A DNA stretch of 58,848 nt from CACZQA01 sp050943615 (lineage in GTDB: Bacteria > Actinomycetota > Coriobacteriia > Coriobacteriales > QAMH01). The first letter of the stretch is position 1. Each line of letters starts with the position of its first letter. Location: positions 1-58,848 of the forward strand of contig JBMNPN010000005.1 of assembly GCA_050943615.1 (NCBI GenBank). Direction: 5' to 3'. Below the pieces are notes generated by a model. The model was not told the DNA's origin. It saw nothing but the letters and a program-made list of their open reading frames with translations, and searched no databases. Of the stretch, positions 1 through 7,593 are shown one piece after another. A program made the position numbers and the translations under genes.

Positions 1-1523
1 TTGTGCTCGATTGTCGAGGAAAGCGGCAGGAACACGTCGCAGCACGACATGATCGTCGGGTTCATGAACAGGTCGGTCGCGAAGTTGAAGTCGAGCTTCT
101 TGAGCGCCTCGCACCAACGCTGCGGCTCGGCCGAGATGGCGGCACCGACGGGGTTGGAAGACGAGAACATCGCCATGTGGATCTGGTAGGGGTCGCCCGA
201 CTCGAGCGTCTCGAGGAAGTCGTCGGGGTCGACGGTCCAGATGACCGAGGTCACAGCCGGGTGGATGTCGGCGCCGATGCGCTTGTCCCACAGCTCGCGC
301 GGCATGATCCCGTTGTCGACGGCGATATCGAAGGCGGAGTTCATCTGCGTGCTCTTGTTCTTCTTGGTCTCTTCGGTCTCGGTTTGGCTCGCCTGCGCCG
401 TACCGACCTCGGAGTCGGTCTTGTGATAGCCCGGCGTCGAGAACGCACGTCCGAGCGTCGTGCCGCCAGGCGCATCGAGGTAGCCAGTGATGGACATGAG
501 CGCGATGAGGCACTGGCCGAGCTGGACGCCGTTGGGGTTCTGGTCGACTGCCAGGCCCCAGCAAACGGAGCTCGGGCTCGCGTTGCCGTAGAGGCGGGCG
601 GCGCGGTAGATCTGGTCGACCGGGACGTCGCAGATCTCTGCTGCCTTCTCGGGGGGCATCTCCGTCACGCGCTCGGCGAGCTGGTCGAACCCGTAGGTCC
701 ACCTGTCGACGAAGTCATGGTCGTAGAGGTCCTCGGAGATCAGGATGTTCAAAAACGCCATCGCGAGCGCCGTGTCGGTGCCGGGGCGGAGCTGCAGCAC
801 TTCCTCGGCGCGCGTGCCGAGCCACGTGATACGGGGGTCGACGCAGATGAGCTTGGTGCCGAAGTCCTTGACCATGTCGATGATGGCATGTCCCCACAGG
901 CCGTCGGGATTGGACTTGAGTGGCTCCTTGCCCCAGATGAGGATGACTTCGGGCGCAACCCAGCCGGGATGGTCGTAGCGATCATAGAACTTCTGCGCAT
1001 AGTCGATCTCAGGATAGCCGCCGCCCAGCATGAAGGCGGTCGTCGAGCAGCGGGGCCCGTAGCAGGACCAGCCGGACTGCGCATAGACGGAGTTCGGGGA
1101 CCCGAACACGGCGTTGGCCCACATTCCGTAGTAGTTGTTGGCCTCGCGGCCCGTCCCACCGAAGACGCAGATGGACTCGGCGCCATACTTCTTGGTGATC
1201 TCCTTGGCGTTCTCCTCGATGATGTCGAGCGCCTCTTCCCACGAGCAACGCTCCCACTTGTCCTTGCCGCGGTCCTTCTTGTCGCGCTTCATCGGGTAGA
1301 TGATGCGGGCCGGGTTGTACACGTAGTCCTTGAGCGACAGGCACCTCGGGCACAGCGCGCCGCGCGTGATGGGATGCTCCGGGTCACCTTCCACCTTGAT
1401 GAGCTTGCCGTCTTTGACGTGGACCTTGAGCCCGCATCCAACAGGATGGCATCCCGGAGGGGACCACGCGCACGCACGCGTAATCGTCTCGCCATCTGCC
1501 GTTGTGGTTCTCCACTCTGTCAT
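1..1523 (-). CDS. Molybdopterin oxidoreductase catalytic subunit, partial (C-terminus beyond left edge)
   Basis: The first 507 residues of a DMSO-reductase-superfamily enzyme are present; the frame is still open at base 1. The ATG at 1523 follows an AGAAGG Shine-Dalgarno. No twin-arginine signal is seen, so a cytoplasmic enzyme is predicted. An N-terminal [4Fe-4S] motif C18-x6-C25-x4-C30-x27-C58 is visible, then 'WERCSWEEALDII' and 'VFGGTGREANNYY'. Cys154 in 'SGWSCYGPR' is the probable Mo ligand (TGC codon, not Sec). The protein is very similar to the product of 7937..10321 and belongs with acetylene hydratase/catechol dehydroxylase-like enzymes. A LysR gene diverges from it across 142 bases. 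An Fe-S subunit gene is expected to the left of the window. The substrate cannot be read from the sequence; a reductive dehydroxylase or other aromatic reductase is an inference. Confidence 0.9.
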   Translation of the reverse strand, partial: MTEWRTTTADGETITRACAWSPPGCHPVGCGLKVHVKDGKLIKVEGDPEHPITRGALCPRCLSLKDYVYNPARIIYPMKRDKKDRGKDKWERCSWEEALDIIEENAKEITKKYGAESICVFGGTGREANNYYGMWANAVFGSPNSVYAQSGWSCYGPRCSTTAFMLGGGYPEIDYAQKFYDRYDHPGWVAPEVILIWGKEPLKSNPDGLWGHAIIDMVKDFGTKLICVDPRITWLGTRAEEVLQLRPGTDTALAMAFLNILISEDLYDHDFVDRWTYGFDQLAERVTEMPPEKAAEICDVPVDQIYRAARLYGNASPSSVCWGLAVDQNPNGVQLGQCLIALMSITGYLDAPGGTTLGRAFSTPGYHKTDSEVGTAQASQTETEETKKNKSTQMNSAFDIAVDNGIMPRELWDKRIGADIHPAVTSVIWTVDPDDFLETLESGDPYQIHMAMFSSSNPVGAAISAEPQRWCEALKKLDFNFATDLFMNPTIMSCCDVFLPLSSTIEH

Positions 1524-1665
1524 GGCCTGCCTTCTTTCTCTCTCTTGAAACGAACCTTTCTGCAGTTAGAATTCTGGGTGCGAAAGGCTTCTGAAAGAAG
1601 ACGGGTAGCTGTTACGTCAGGCGCAACTAATAGGTGCACCCTTAGAAAGCGGAAAAGGCGGCGAC

Positions 1666-2571
1666 GTGGAACTAGGGCAACTGAGATATTTCCTTGCTGC
1701 TTGCGATTCGAAGAGCTTCACCAAGGCGGCGCAGGCTTCTTTCACGAGCCGCCAGAACCTCACGAAATCGGTCCACGCCCTCGAGCGCGAACTCGGCGCC
1801 ACGTTCTTCACGCGTTCAGGCAACACGATTGTGCTGACCGTCCAGGGACAGGAAGCCGAGCGCCGCGCGCGAAAGATCGTTCAAGAAGCCGATGAGCTCG
1901 AAGCCTGCTTCAAAGACGCGCAGCAGCATGAGGTCGAGCCGATCTCCATCGTCTTCGGCATGAACGCGAGTCAATACGGGGTCCTCGATATTCTCGACGA
2001 AATCGAAGACGTGGACTTTTCCGTGTCCGAAAACGTCTCCGAGACCTGCTACAAGATGGTCACGGACTCGAAAGCGGACCTTGCCATCGTTGCCTGCATG
2101 CAAAGGGAGTTCCCCGGCTGCAGAAGCGTCCAGCTGGGCACGCACCCCTTCTCGTTTCTCATGCGCCTGGAGCACCCGCTGGCAAAACGGGGCGCCATAG
2201 AAGCCCGAGATCTCGCTGACTACGATGTCGCGCTCTTCTCCGACTACCGCTTTGTCTACGAGCCCTTCATCAAGAGATTCGACCTGCTCGGCATCGGCCT
2301 CACGCGCATCAAGACCATCGACAGCGTGCAGATGATGAAGCGCACGGTGCGCAGCACCGATACGATCGCCTTTGTGGGAAAGGATTTCACGGAGCAACCT
2401 CCTGCCGGGATGGTCTGCGTTCCCCCGGCAAATCCATCGGTGCGCTGGCACCTCTACGCACTGCGCAGCATCAATTCGCCACGTGCCGCAGAACTCGACA
2501 GGCTCGTTGCCTTGCTGAGGGAGAGAATGGAAGGCGCGAATTTAGCCGAAGCTCCTAAGCCGGTTGGCTAG
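1666..2571 (+). CDS. LysR-type transcriptional regulator
   Basis: A 301-residue protein of normal LysR length. The N-terminal winged HTH (about residues 1-60) includes 'LRYFLAACDSKSFTKAAQ' and 'SFTSRQNLTKSVHALEREL'; the rest is a periplasmic-binding-like effector domain. The start is GTG at 1666 behind GGAAAAGGCGG. The gene diverges from the molybdoenzyme gene ending at 1523, the usual arrangement for a LysR regulator controlling its neighbour in response to a substrate-like effector. It is a paralogue of the LysR encoded at 10554..11450, which diverges from a closely related enzyme. The effector is unknown. Confidence 0.92.
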   Translation: MELGQLRYFLAACDSKSFTKAAQASFTSRQNLTKSVHALERELGATFFTRSGNTIVLTVQGQEAERRARKIVQEADELEACFKDAQQHEVEPISIVFGMNASQYGVLDILDEIEDVDFSVSENVSETCYKMVTDSKADLAIVACMQREFPGCRSVQLGTHPFSFLMRLEHPLAKRGAIEARDLADYDVALFSDYRFVYEPFIKRFDLLGIGLTRIKTIDSVQMMKRTVRSTDTIAFVGKDFTEQPPAGMVCVPPANPSVRWHLYALRSINSPRAAELDRLVALLRERMEGANLAEAPKPVG

Positions 2572-2595
2572 GGGTCTTTCTTGTCAGATGCTGTC

Positions 2596-2790
2596 CATCT
2601 GGCGGCAGATGGGCATATATTGTGCGCGCATCCCACCGACCGACCGTCCCGCGCACAGCCACGCCTCATTTGGCGCCAGATGGGGAAATGCTGTGCGCAA
2701 AGCTCGGTATCTGCCACGCCGCGCACAGCCAGGGCCCATTTGGCGCCAGATGGGGAAATGCTGTGCACGCATCCCACTAGGCGGCCGTCG
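2596..2790. repeat. Tandem palindromic repeat array A (about 70 bp x 3)
   Basis: Units begin at 2596, 2667 and 2737 (spacing 71 and 70). Each holds an inner dyad CATTTGGCGCCAGATG. Outside it, in copies 2 and 3, are arms GCGCACAGC (from 2651 and 2721) pairing with GCTGTGCGC or its variant, so each forms a two-tier hairpin of about 48 bases. Copy 1 lacks the left outer arm. The array starts just after the LysR stop and runs into the 3' end of the zinc-ribbon gene. Array B at 6841 has the same design. Confidence 0.85.
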
Positions 2791-3049
2791 TGTGATACGG
2801 GCAGCCGTTCTGGGCGATGTCGGCGCGCCGGTCCTCTTTCGCCCGGTCGCAGGGATTCGCGCAGACCTCCTCGACCTGGTTGCAGAAGACGGGAACGGGA
2901 ACGTACGCGTCCGGAAGCGCCGCCCCGCAGAACGTGCAGGCCGCGACCTTCGGGTCCTGGGGGTTCTCCTTCCCGCACGAGGGGCACAGCCGCGCCGGGG
3001 GAAGCGGGGGCTTGCAGTGCCCGCAGTACGGGCTACAGAAATGAAACAT
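2777..3049 (-). CDS. Small zinc-ribbon protein
   Basis: A 90-residue cysteine-rich protein of unknown role. The ATG at 3049 follows GGAGG at good spacing; an ATG nine codons upstream lacks this. An N-terminal pair 'CSPYCGHC' is followed by a ribbon 'LCPSCGKENPQDPKVAACTF', continuing C-G, with two CxxC knuckles about 16 residues apart. More cysteines follow (FCNQ, VCANPC, GCPYH). No membrane segment or signal is seen. It lies downstream of the Fe-S and catalytic genes, separated by two strong hairpins, and its 3' end overlaps repeat array A. A related small ribbon protein (7262..7465) occupies the same place in the next cassette, so it may be a cassette component, for example a metal-handling or protein-protein adaptor; that is inference. 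Confidence 0.7.
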   Translation of the reverse strand: MFHFCSPYCGHCKPPLPPARLCPSCGKENPQDPKVAACTFCGAALPDAYVPVPVFCNQVEEVCANPCDRAKEDRRADIAQNGCPYHTTAA

Positions 3050-3069
3050 CACGCCTCCAATAAAAGACC

Positions 3070-3121
3070 AGCGCACGCACCCTTTTGCCGAGCTTTCCCT
3101 CGGCGCTGGAGTGCGTGCGCT
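3070..3121 (-). terminator. Long nested hairpin between the Fe-S operon and the zinc-ribbon gene
   Basis: Outer arms AGCGCACGCAC (3070-3080) and GTGCGTGCGCT (3111-3121) enclose an inner GCCGAG/CTCGGC stem. Read on the minus strand it is followed by GGTCTTTTATT, so it can act as a rho-independent terminator for the molybdoenzyme operon or as an attenuator for the zinc-ribbon gene, whose start is 20 bases further on. Confidence 0.6.
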
Positions 3122-3142
3122 GCCATGCAGTGAAAGGTTTGG

Positions 3143-3173
3143 GGGCCGGCCGGGTAAGGCGCACGGCCGGCCC
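3143..3173 (-). terminator. Strong GC hairpin after the Fe-S subunit gene
   Basis: Perfect arms GGGCCGGCCG and CGGCCGGCCC are separated by 11 bases, about 40 bases past the stop of 3212..3553 on the minus strand. There is only a weak T run after it, so it may work together with the hairpin at 3070. Confidence 0.5.
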
Positions 3174-3211
3174 GCTGAGAGGAAAGGGCGCTGACCCTCG
3201 GGGAGATTCCC

Positions 3212-3553
3212 CTATGGCTGGTAAATCACGACCTTGGTGCCAATCTCCTTGGCCTTGGCCGCCATCTCCTCGGGGGTGCCGTAGTACATGACCTTGCCCT
3301 GGCAGGTCTGCACGCAAGCGGGGGGCTTTCCCTTTGCCACGCGCTCGGCGCAGCCGTCGCACAGGCTCGTCGGGTAGGGCAGGTAGTTCCACTCCACGGT
3401 CCCGTCGGCAAGCTCGCGCGGGCCGTCCTCGAGCAGCTTCATGCCCCACTGCCCGGTTCCGAGGCCGAGCTCGTTTCTGCAGGCCAGCTCGCAGCTGTGG
3501 CAGCCGGAGCAGTAGCCGTAGTCGATGAGGAGCGTCGTCTTGAGCTTTTCCAT
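3212..3553 (-). CDS. Two-cluster [4Fe-4S] electron-transfer subunit
   Basis: A 113-residue ferredoxin-type partner of the molybdoenzyme encoded just upstream (2-base gap). Eight cysteines make two cluster motifs: C15-x2-C18-x2-C21-x3-C25 and C65-x2-C68-x11-C80-x3-C84. DmsB/NrfC/PsrB-type subunits normally carry four clusters in about 200 residues; this is half that size, corresponding to cysteine groups I and II only. The product most likely passes electrons to the catalytic subunit in the cytoplasm. No membrane-anchor gene (DmsC/NrfD type) is nearby, so the electron donor is unknown. The ATG at 3553 begins MEKLKTTLLIDYGYC. Confidence 0.9.
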   Translation of the reverse strand: MEKLKTTLLIDYGYCSGCHSCELACRNELGLGTGQWGMKLLEDGPRELADGTVEWNYLPYPTSLCDGCAERVAKGKPPACVQTCQGKVMYYGTPEEMAAKAKEIGTKVVIYQP

Positions 3554-3555
3554 GT

Positions 3556-5829
3556 CTAGTCCACCCCCTGGACGTCCGCGTAGTACACCTTGCAGATCAT
3601 GTTCTTGAAGCAGTCGCCGAAGCCGAGCTTGCCGTTGACGCCGTTGGGCATCGTGCAGTTGATGTTCGACTTCCAGTTGCCGAACAGGTTCGGCTCCTCG
3701 CCGTCCTGCTCGGGGTACCACCAGCCGTGCATCGCGTGCGTGACGCGGCGGTCGATGCAGGGCGTGATGTGCAGCATCTGCTTGGCGCGCCCGAACGGCG
3801 TCTCGATCCAGCACCAGTCGCCCTCCTTGAGGCCGAGCTCGGCGGCCGTGTCGGGGTGCAGCTCGAACTGCGGGTAGGGCTGAATCTCGCGCAGGCTCCT
3901 GATCTGGCGGTGCTCGGAGTGGAAGCTCACGTAGGTGCGCGCGCCGGTCGTCAGGATCAGCGGGTACTCCTTTGCCATCTCAGGCTGGGAATACGGGCTG
4001 TACGGCGGCTCCTTGTAGTACGGCAGCGGATCGTCGCCGAAGGCCTGGAACGTCGAGTTGTACAGCTCAACGCGACCGGTCTTGGTGAGGAAGCCCGGCT
4101 TGTGGTCGGGGCGCATCAGGCCGAGTTCGTACTTGCGGTACGGTTCCTCCGAAGGATGCACGACCTTGTCGGAGAACTCGTCCCAGTTCTTGGCGTCGGT
4201 GATGCCGCGCGGCTTGACGATGCGCTTGTAGATGTAGTCGCGCCCGTCCTCGAACTGGTTCCACCACTCGGGGTGCATGCGCTTGCCGAGCTCGACGATG
4301 ATATCGGCATCGCCCTTGGTCTCGCCGTTCTGCACGGCCTTGTTGACCGAGCCGAGGAAGCTGGTGTTGAGCGTGTAGTTGGTCTCGACGCTGCCGTCGT
4401 GCTCGGGCCAGGCAGCGAGTGGCAGGACGACATCGCACAGCGCCATGGTCGTCGGGTTTTGGAACGTCTCGAGCGCGAAGGCGAAATCGGTCTGCTTGAG
4501 CGCCTCGTACCAACGCTGCGGCGCCGAGGTGATTGCCGCGCCTGCGGGGTTCGAGCAGTGGTAGACGGCCATGCGGCACTTGAAGGCCGCATCCTCGTCT
4601 TCGAGGAAGTCGAGGGTCGCGTCCGGGGCCGTGGTCGACATGAGGGTGCAGACGGCCGGGTACTCCTTGGCGCCGACGCGCTTCTGGTAGGTCTCCTCGG
4701 ACATGATGCCCGCTTCCTTGGCGACCGTCGCGGGATCGCCGGCGTCGCTCATGAAGAAGGAGCCAAGAGTCGTGCCGCCGGGGATGTCGTAGTTTCCGGT
4801 GATCGCCGCAAGTGCGATGATGCACTGCGCGACCTGGGCGCCGTTGGGGTTCTGATCGACGGCCAGCCCCCAGCCGAATGCCACGGGCTTTTGCGCCATC
4901 TTGTGGGCGACGCGCACGATCTGCTCCTCGGGGACCCAGCAGATGTCGGCTGCCTTGGAGGGCGGCATCTCCTGGACGCGCTCGGCGAGCTCGTCGAAGC
5001 CGTAGGTCCACCTGTCGACCCAGTCATGGTCGTAGAGGTCCTCGTTGATGATGACGTTGAGGAGCGCCATGCCGAGGGCGGCGTCGGTGCCGGGCCTCAG
5101 GCGGACGACCTCGTCGGAGCGGGTGCCCAGCCAGGTCAGGCGCGGGTCGATGCAGATGACCTTGGTGCCGAAGTAGCGCATCATCTCGATGATGGAATGG
5201 CCCCAGAAGCCGTCGGGGTTGGACTTCAGCGGCTCCTTGCCCCACAGAACGATGTACTTGGGGGCCTCCCAGCCGGGATGGTCGTAGCGGTCGTGGAACT
5301 TGCCGGCGTTGTCGATGTCGGGGAAGGTCACGCCGAGCGAGTACGCCGAGAAGCTCAGGCGCGGGCCGTAGCACGACCAGCCGGACTGCGCGTACACGGA
5401 GTTCGGCGTGCCGAACACGCAATACGCCGTCATCTGGTAGTAGTTGTTGCCCTCACGGCCAGTGCCGCCGAAGACGAAGATGCTCTCGGGGCCGTACTTG
5501 GCGGTGATATCTTTGGCGTTCTTCTCGATGATGTCGAGCGCCTCGTCCCAGGAGATGCGCTCCCACTTGTCCTTGCCGCGGTCCTCGCGTGCGCGCTTGA
5601 TCGGGTAGAGGATGCGGTCGGGGTGGTACATGTACTCCTTGATGGTGAGACCGCGCGGGCACAGAGCGCCCTTGGTGATGTAGTGGTCCGGGTCGCCTTC
5701 GACCTTCACGACCTTGCCGTCCTTGACGTGCAGCAGGACGCCGCAGCCAGCCGGATGGCATCCCGGGGGCGAATAGCAGCACGACTTGACGATGGTCTCG
5801 CCGTCTTCTCCTTGCATGATCTTGGACAT
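3556..5829 (-). CDS. Molybdopterin oxidoreductase catalytic subunit (acetylene hydratase/catechol dehydroxylase-like)
   Basis: A 757-residue DMSO-reductase-superfamily protein. The ATG at 5829 follows AAGGGG; an in-frame upstream extension to 5943 has no homologous content. The N-terminal cluster motif is C17-x6-C24-x4-C29-x27-C57. Next come 'WERISWDEALDIIEKN' and 'VFGGTGREGNNYYQ', a probable Mo-ligand Cys in 'SGWSCYGPR', cofactor-binding segments such as 'WGKEPLKSNPDG' and 'AVDQNPNGAQVAQC', and a C-terminal dinucleotide-binding domain containing 'HSEHRQIRSL'. No Tat signal or membrane segment is seen, so a cytoplasmic location is expected. It is the most divergent of the three cassette enzymes at this end of the window. 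Known relatives include acetylene hydratase and gut-bacterial catechol dehydroxylases; the actual substrate is not predictable here. Confidence 0.92.
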   Translation of the reverse strand: MSKIMQGEDGETIVKSCCYSPPGCHPAGCGVLLHVKDGKVVKVEGDPDHYITKGALCPRGLTIKEYMYHPDRILYPIKRAREDRGKDKWERISWDEALDIIEKNAKDITAKYGPESIFVFGGTGREGNNYYQMTAYCVFGTPNSVYAQSGWSCYGPRLSFSAYSLGVTFPDIDNAGKFHDRYDHPGWEAPKYIVLWGKEPLKSNPDGFWGHSIIEMMRYFGTKVICIDPRLTWLGTRSDEVVRLRPGTDAALGMALLNVIINEDLYDHDWVDRWTYGFDELAERVQEMPPSKAADICWVPEEQIVRVAHKMAQKPVAFGWGLAVDQNPNGAQVAQCIIALAAITGNYDIPGGTTLGSFFMSDAGDPATVAKEAGIMSEETYQKRVGAKEYPAVCTLMSTTAPDATLDFLEDEDAAFKCRMAVYHCSNPAGAAITSAPQRWYEALKQTDFAFALETFQNPTTMALCDVVLPLAAWPEHDGSVETNYTLNTSFLGSVNKAVQNGETKGDADIIVELGKRMHPEWWNQFEDGRDYIYKRIVKPRGITDAKNWDEFSDKVVHPSEEPYRKYELGLMRPDHKPGFLTKTGRVELYNSTFQAFGDDPLPYYKEPPYSPYSQPEMAKEYPLILTTGARTYVSFHSEHRQIRSLREIQPYPQFELHPDTAAELGLKEGDWCWIETPFGRAKQMLHITPCIDRRVTHAMHGWWYPEQDGEEPNLFGNWKSNINCTMPNGVNGKLGFGDCFKNMICKVYYADVQGVD

Positions 5830-5849
5830 GGTCCCCTTCTCTCTCTTGG

Positions 5850-5887
5850 GTCCCGGAAAAACGCTTTGGGGAAATCCCCACCGGGAC
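5850..5887 (-). promoter_or_regulatory. Nested dyad in the leader of the 5829 molybdoenzyme gene
   Basis: Arms GTCCCGG (5850-5856) and CCGGGAC (5881-5887) enclose the perfect palindrome TGGGGAAATCCCCA (5867-5880). It lies 21 bases upstream of the ATG, so it could be an mRNA leader hairpin or a repressor site. Confidence 0.45.
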
Positions 5888-6010
5888 TGTCCGATATACC
5901 CTCGTTTGAGGCTACTTAGAAGGTACCGAGGGAGCTTGGGCACGTGCAGTTCGCAAAGCTGCCGAAAAGGCCAGTTTGGATGTCCGGTTTAAAGGGTTGG
6001 TCAGGATAGG

Positions 6011-6036
6011 GTTGACGATTTCTGCAAATCGTCAAC
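6011..6036. promoter_or_regulatory. Perfect 11-bp inverted repeat upstream of a molybdoenzyme gene
   Basis: GTTGACGATTT, four bases (ctgc), then AAATCGTCAAC. It lies 40 bases after the TetR-type gene stop and about 180 bases before the enzyme ATG. No T run follows on the minus strand, so an operator for a dimeric regulator is more likely than a terminator. Confidence 0.5.
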
Positions 6037-6075
6037 TTCTGGGGCTCACGCCTCCGCGATCCACGCCCAACGCCC

Positions 6076-6720
6076 TCACATGGAATACAGTTCCGTCCAG
6101 GGGTTGTCCCACTGGCGATCGGGCTTGGGCTCGGTGAGCTGCATGGCCTCGAAGAGGTCCTTGGGCACGATGCTCACCATATACTCCGCGAGCTCGTATA
6201 CGCTGCGCGTGGCGATCTCCTCGAAGAACTCGTACACCGCCGCCTGCTCGCCTGCGCACAGTGCCGTGATCTGGAATTCGAGCTTGGGCGTGATCTCCAC
6301 ATGGCGATAGTCGGTGAGCGTCTCGTGGATGTCCGCCTTGCGCTTGCGCGCCGAATACGGGACGAGCCCCTCTTGCCCCTCCGAGGAAGAGGCCGCATTG
6401 TAGAGGGGCAGCGCCGAGGCGATGCCCGCAGAGGTGATGAGATGGCCGTCTTCCCAGCTCAAGGTTCGCCCGATCTGGCGGGTGCCGGCATCCGAGACCA
6501 GGTCGTAGTGCCAGTGCAAGATGTCGTACTTACTTGAAAAGTGCTGGTAGAAGGTCGTTTTCGAGATGCCCGCCGCCTCGCAGATGTCCTTGACGGTGAC
6601 CTTGTCGAAATCCTGGTCCTTGACCAGCTCGAGGACCGCGTTGACGATGCGGATCTTCGCACGCGGGACGCGCCCGAGAAACGAATCGGAAAATCCCACG
6701 AACATTCTCAAATCGGTCAT
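6076..6720 (-). CDS. TetR/AcrR-family transcriptional regulator
   Basis: A 214-residue protein. The N-terminal TetR HTH spans about residues 20-65: 'AKIRIVNAVLELVKDQDF' then 'TVKDICEAAGISKTTFYQHF'. The C-terminal half is an all-helical ligand domain without recognisable specificity. It lies upstream of, and on the same strand as, the molybdoenzyme cassette 5829-3212, and takes the place held by LysR genes in the sister cassettes, so it probably controls that cassette. Palindromes at 6784 (its own upstream region) and 6011 (before the enzyme gene) are candidate operators. Confidence 0.88.
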   Translation of the reverse strand: MTDLRMFVGFSDSFLGRVPRAKIRIVNAVLELVKDQDFDKVTVKDICEAAGISKTTFYQHFSSKYDILHWHYDLVSDAGTRQIGRTLSWEDGHLITSAGIASALPLYNAASSSEGQEGLVPYSARKRKADIHETLTDYRHVEITPKLEFQITALCAGEQAAVYEFFEEIATRSVYELAEYMVSIVPKDLFEAMQLTEPKPDRQWDNPWTELYSM

Positions 6721-6783
6721 AGCATCTCCAACAAGCGGGGCAGATACGAAAACACAATGACCATGATAGTCGACTGACCGCCA

Positions 6784-6798
6784 TTATCGGGCCGATAA
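6784..6798. promoter_or_regulatory. Candidate TetR-type operator
   Basis: TTATCGG-G-CCGATAA is a perfect 7-bp dyad about 64 bases upstream of the regulator start at 6720, which is typical for autoregulation. Confidence 0.45.
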
Positions 6799-6840
6799 CC
6801 GCACATGCCTGTTCGTTTTTGCAGGAAATATCATCTGCAC

Positions 6841-7250
6841 GCGCAACGTATTTCGTCATCTGACCGCCGATTTGGTCAGATGGCCCGTGGCTTTGCGCGG
6901 GGCGGCGGATGGCGGGGTGCGCGCAACGTATTTCGTCATCTGACCGCCGATTCGGTCAGATGGCCCGTGGCTTTGCGCGGGTCGGCCGGATGGCGGGGTC
7001 CGAGCAACGTATTTCGTCATCTGACCGCCAATCCGGTCAGATGGCCCGTGGCTTTGCGCGGGTCGGCCGTCGGGCGGGGTGCGCGCAACGTATTTCGTCA
7101 TCTGACCGCCGATCCGGTCAGATGGCCCGTGGCTTTGCGCGGGTCGGCCAGATGGCGGGGTGCGCGCAACGTATTTCGTCATCTGACCGCCGATCCGGTC
7201 AGATGGCCCGTGGCTTTGCGCGGGTCGGCCGGCGGACGGGGTGCGCAACG
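6841..7250. repeat. Tandem palindromic repeat array B (80-81 bp x 5)
   Basis: Full units start at 6841, 6921, 7002, 7083 and 7164, with a truncated sixth start at 7243. Each has outer arms GCGCAA and TTTGCGC and an inner dyad CATCTGACC...GGTCAGATG with an 8-base centre that varies between copies. The inner CATCTG/CAGATG and outer GCGCA elements echo array A although the rest differs. There are no unique spacers, so it is not a CRISPR. The array ends just beyond the 3' end of a zinc-ribbon gene. The 81-base period keeps several frames open, which creates false repetitive ORFs. Confidence 0.92.
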
Positions 7251-7261
7251 CACACGAGCTG

Positions 7262-7465
7262 CTACGAGACCCCGGGCGGCGGCGGGTCCTTTGGCTTGGG
7301 AACGGCGGAAACGAAGGTCGTGACAAGCGGCGCTCCGCAGTTCTGGCAAACATCGACATCGACAGGGTTCTTGAAATCGCAGCGCCGGCAGACCTTCCAT
7401 TTGATGGCATCACGAGGATCGCGCCCGCAGCGCCCGCAATATGAGCAGAACGCGCCACAACCCAT
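7262..7465 (-). CDS. Small zinc-ribbon protein
   Basis: A 67-residue protein starting MGCGAFCSYCGRC. This ATG at 7465 is preferred over one three codons upstream because GAGAGG sits nine bases before it. Cysteines form an N-terminal cluster and a ribbon 'VCRRCDFKNPVDVDVCQNCG', followed by a Pro/Lys-rich tail. It resembles the product of 2777..3049 in size, ribbon spacing and position downstream of an Fe-S subunit gene, and it likewise abuts a repeat array. Function unknown; a role in the molybdoenzyme cassette is only suggested by repeated synteny. Confidence 0.68.
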   Translation of the reverse strand: MGCGAFCSYCGRCGRDPRDAIKWKVCRRCDFKNPVDVDVCQNCGAPLVTTFVSAVPKPKDPPPPGVS

Positions 7466-7511
7466 CTTCCTCATCCTCTCGAACGACCGCGAATAGCGTG
7501 CAGCTACAGAG

Positions 7512-7546
7512 CGGCGGCGGACTCAAGGCGTTAAAGTCCGCCGCCG
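7512..7546 (-). terminator. Strong hairpin downstream of the Fe-S subunit gene
   Basis: CGGCGGCGGACT and AGTCCGCCGCCG pair perfectly around an 11-base loop, about 50 bases past the stop at 7594. No T tract follows on the minus strand, so it could be a terminator or an mRNA 3' stabilising structure. Confidence 0.5.
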
Positions 7547-7593
7547 TGCCTTACCGTTTGAGTTCTTTTCCTATTGACACTCTCCCACCATGG

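Noticed and set aside
1061..1064. Selenocysteine in the molybdoenzymes
   Set aside because: The probable Mo-ligand position is encoded by TGC in all four enzymes; no in-frame TGA or SECIS-like hairpin was seen.
3727..5919. Very long open frames antisense to the molybdoenzyme genes (also at 3-1895, 8159-10348 and 44524-47229)
   Set aside because: They mirror the codon structure of real genes on the other strand, are Arg/Val/Asp-rich with no family motifs, and are a known artefact of GC-rich coding DNA.
6841..7250. CRISPR array
   Set aside because: Near-identical units follow each other with no unique spacers of 30-40 bases, and no cas genes are present. The same holds for arrays A and C.
6856..7458. 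Repetitive protein of 27-residue repeats over array B, and similar frames over arrays A and C
   Set aside because: The 81-base (and mostly 120-base) period keeps several frames open on both strands; there is no consistent ribosome site and the palindromic DNA explains the repeats.
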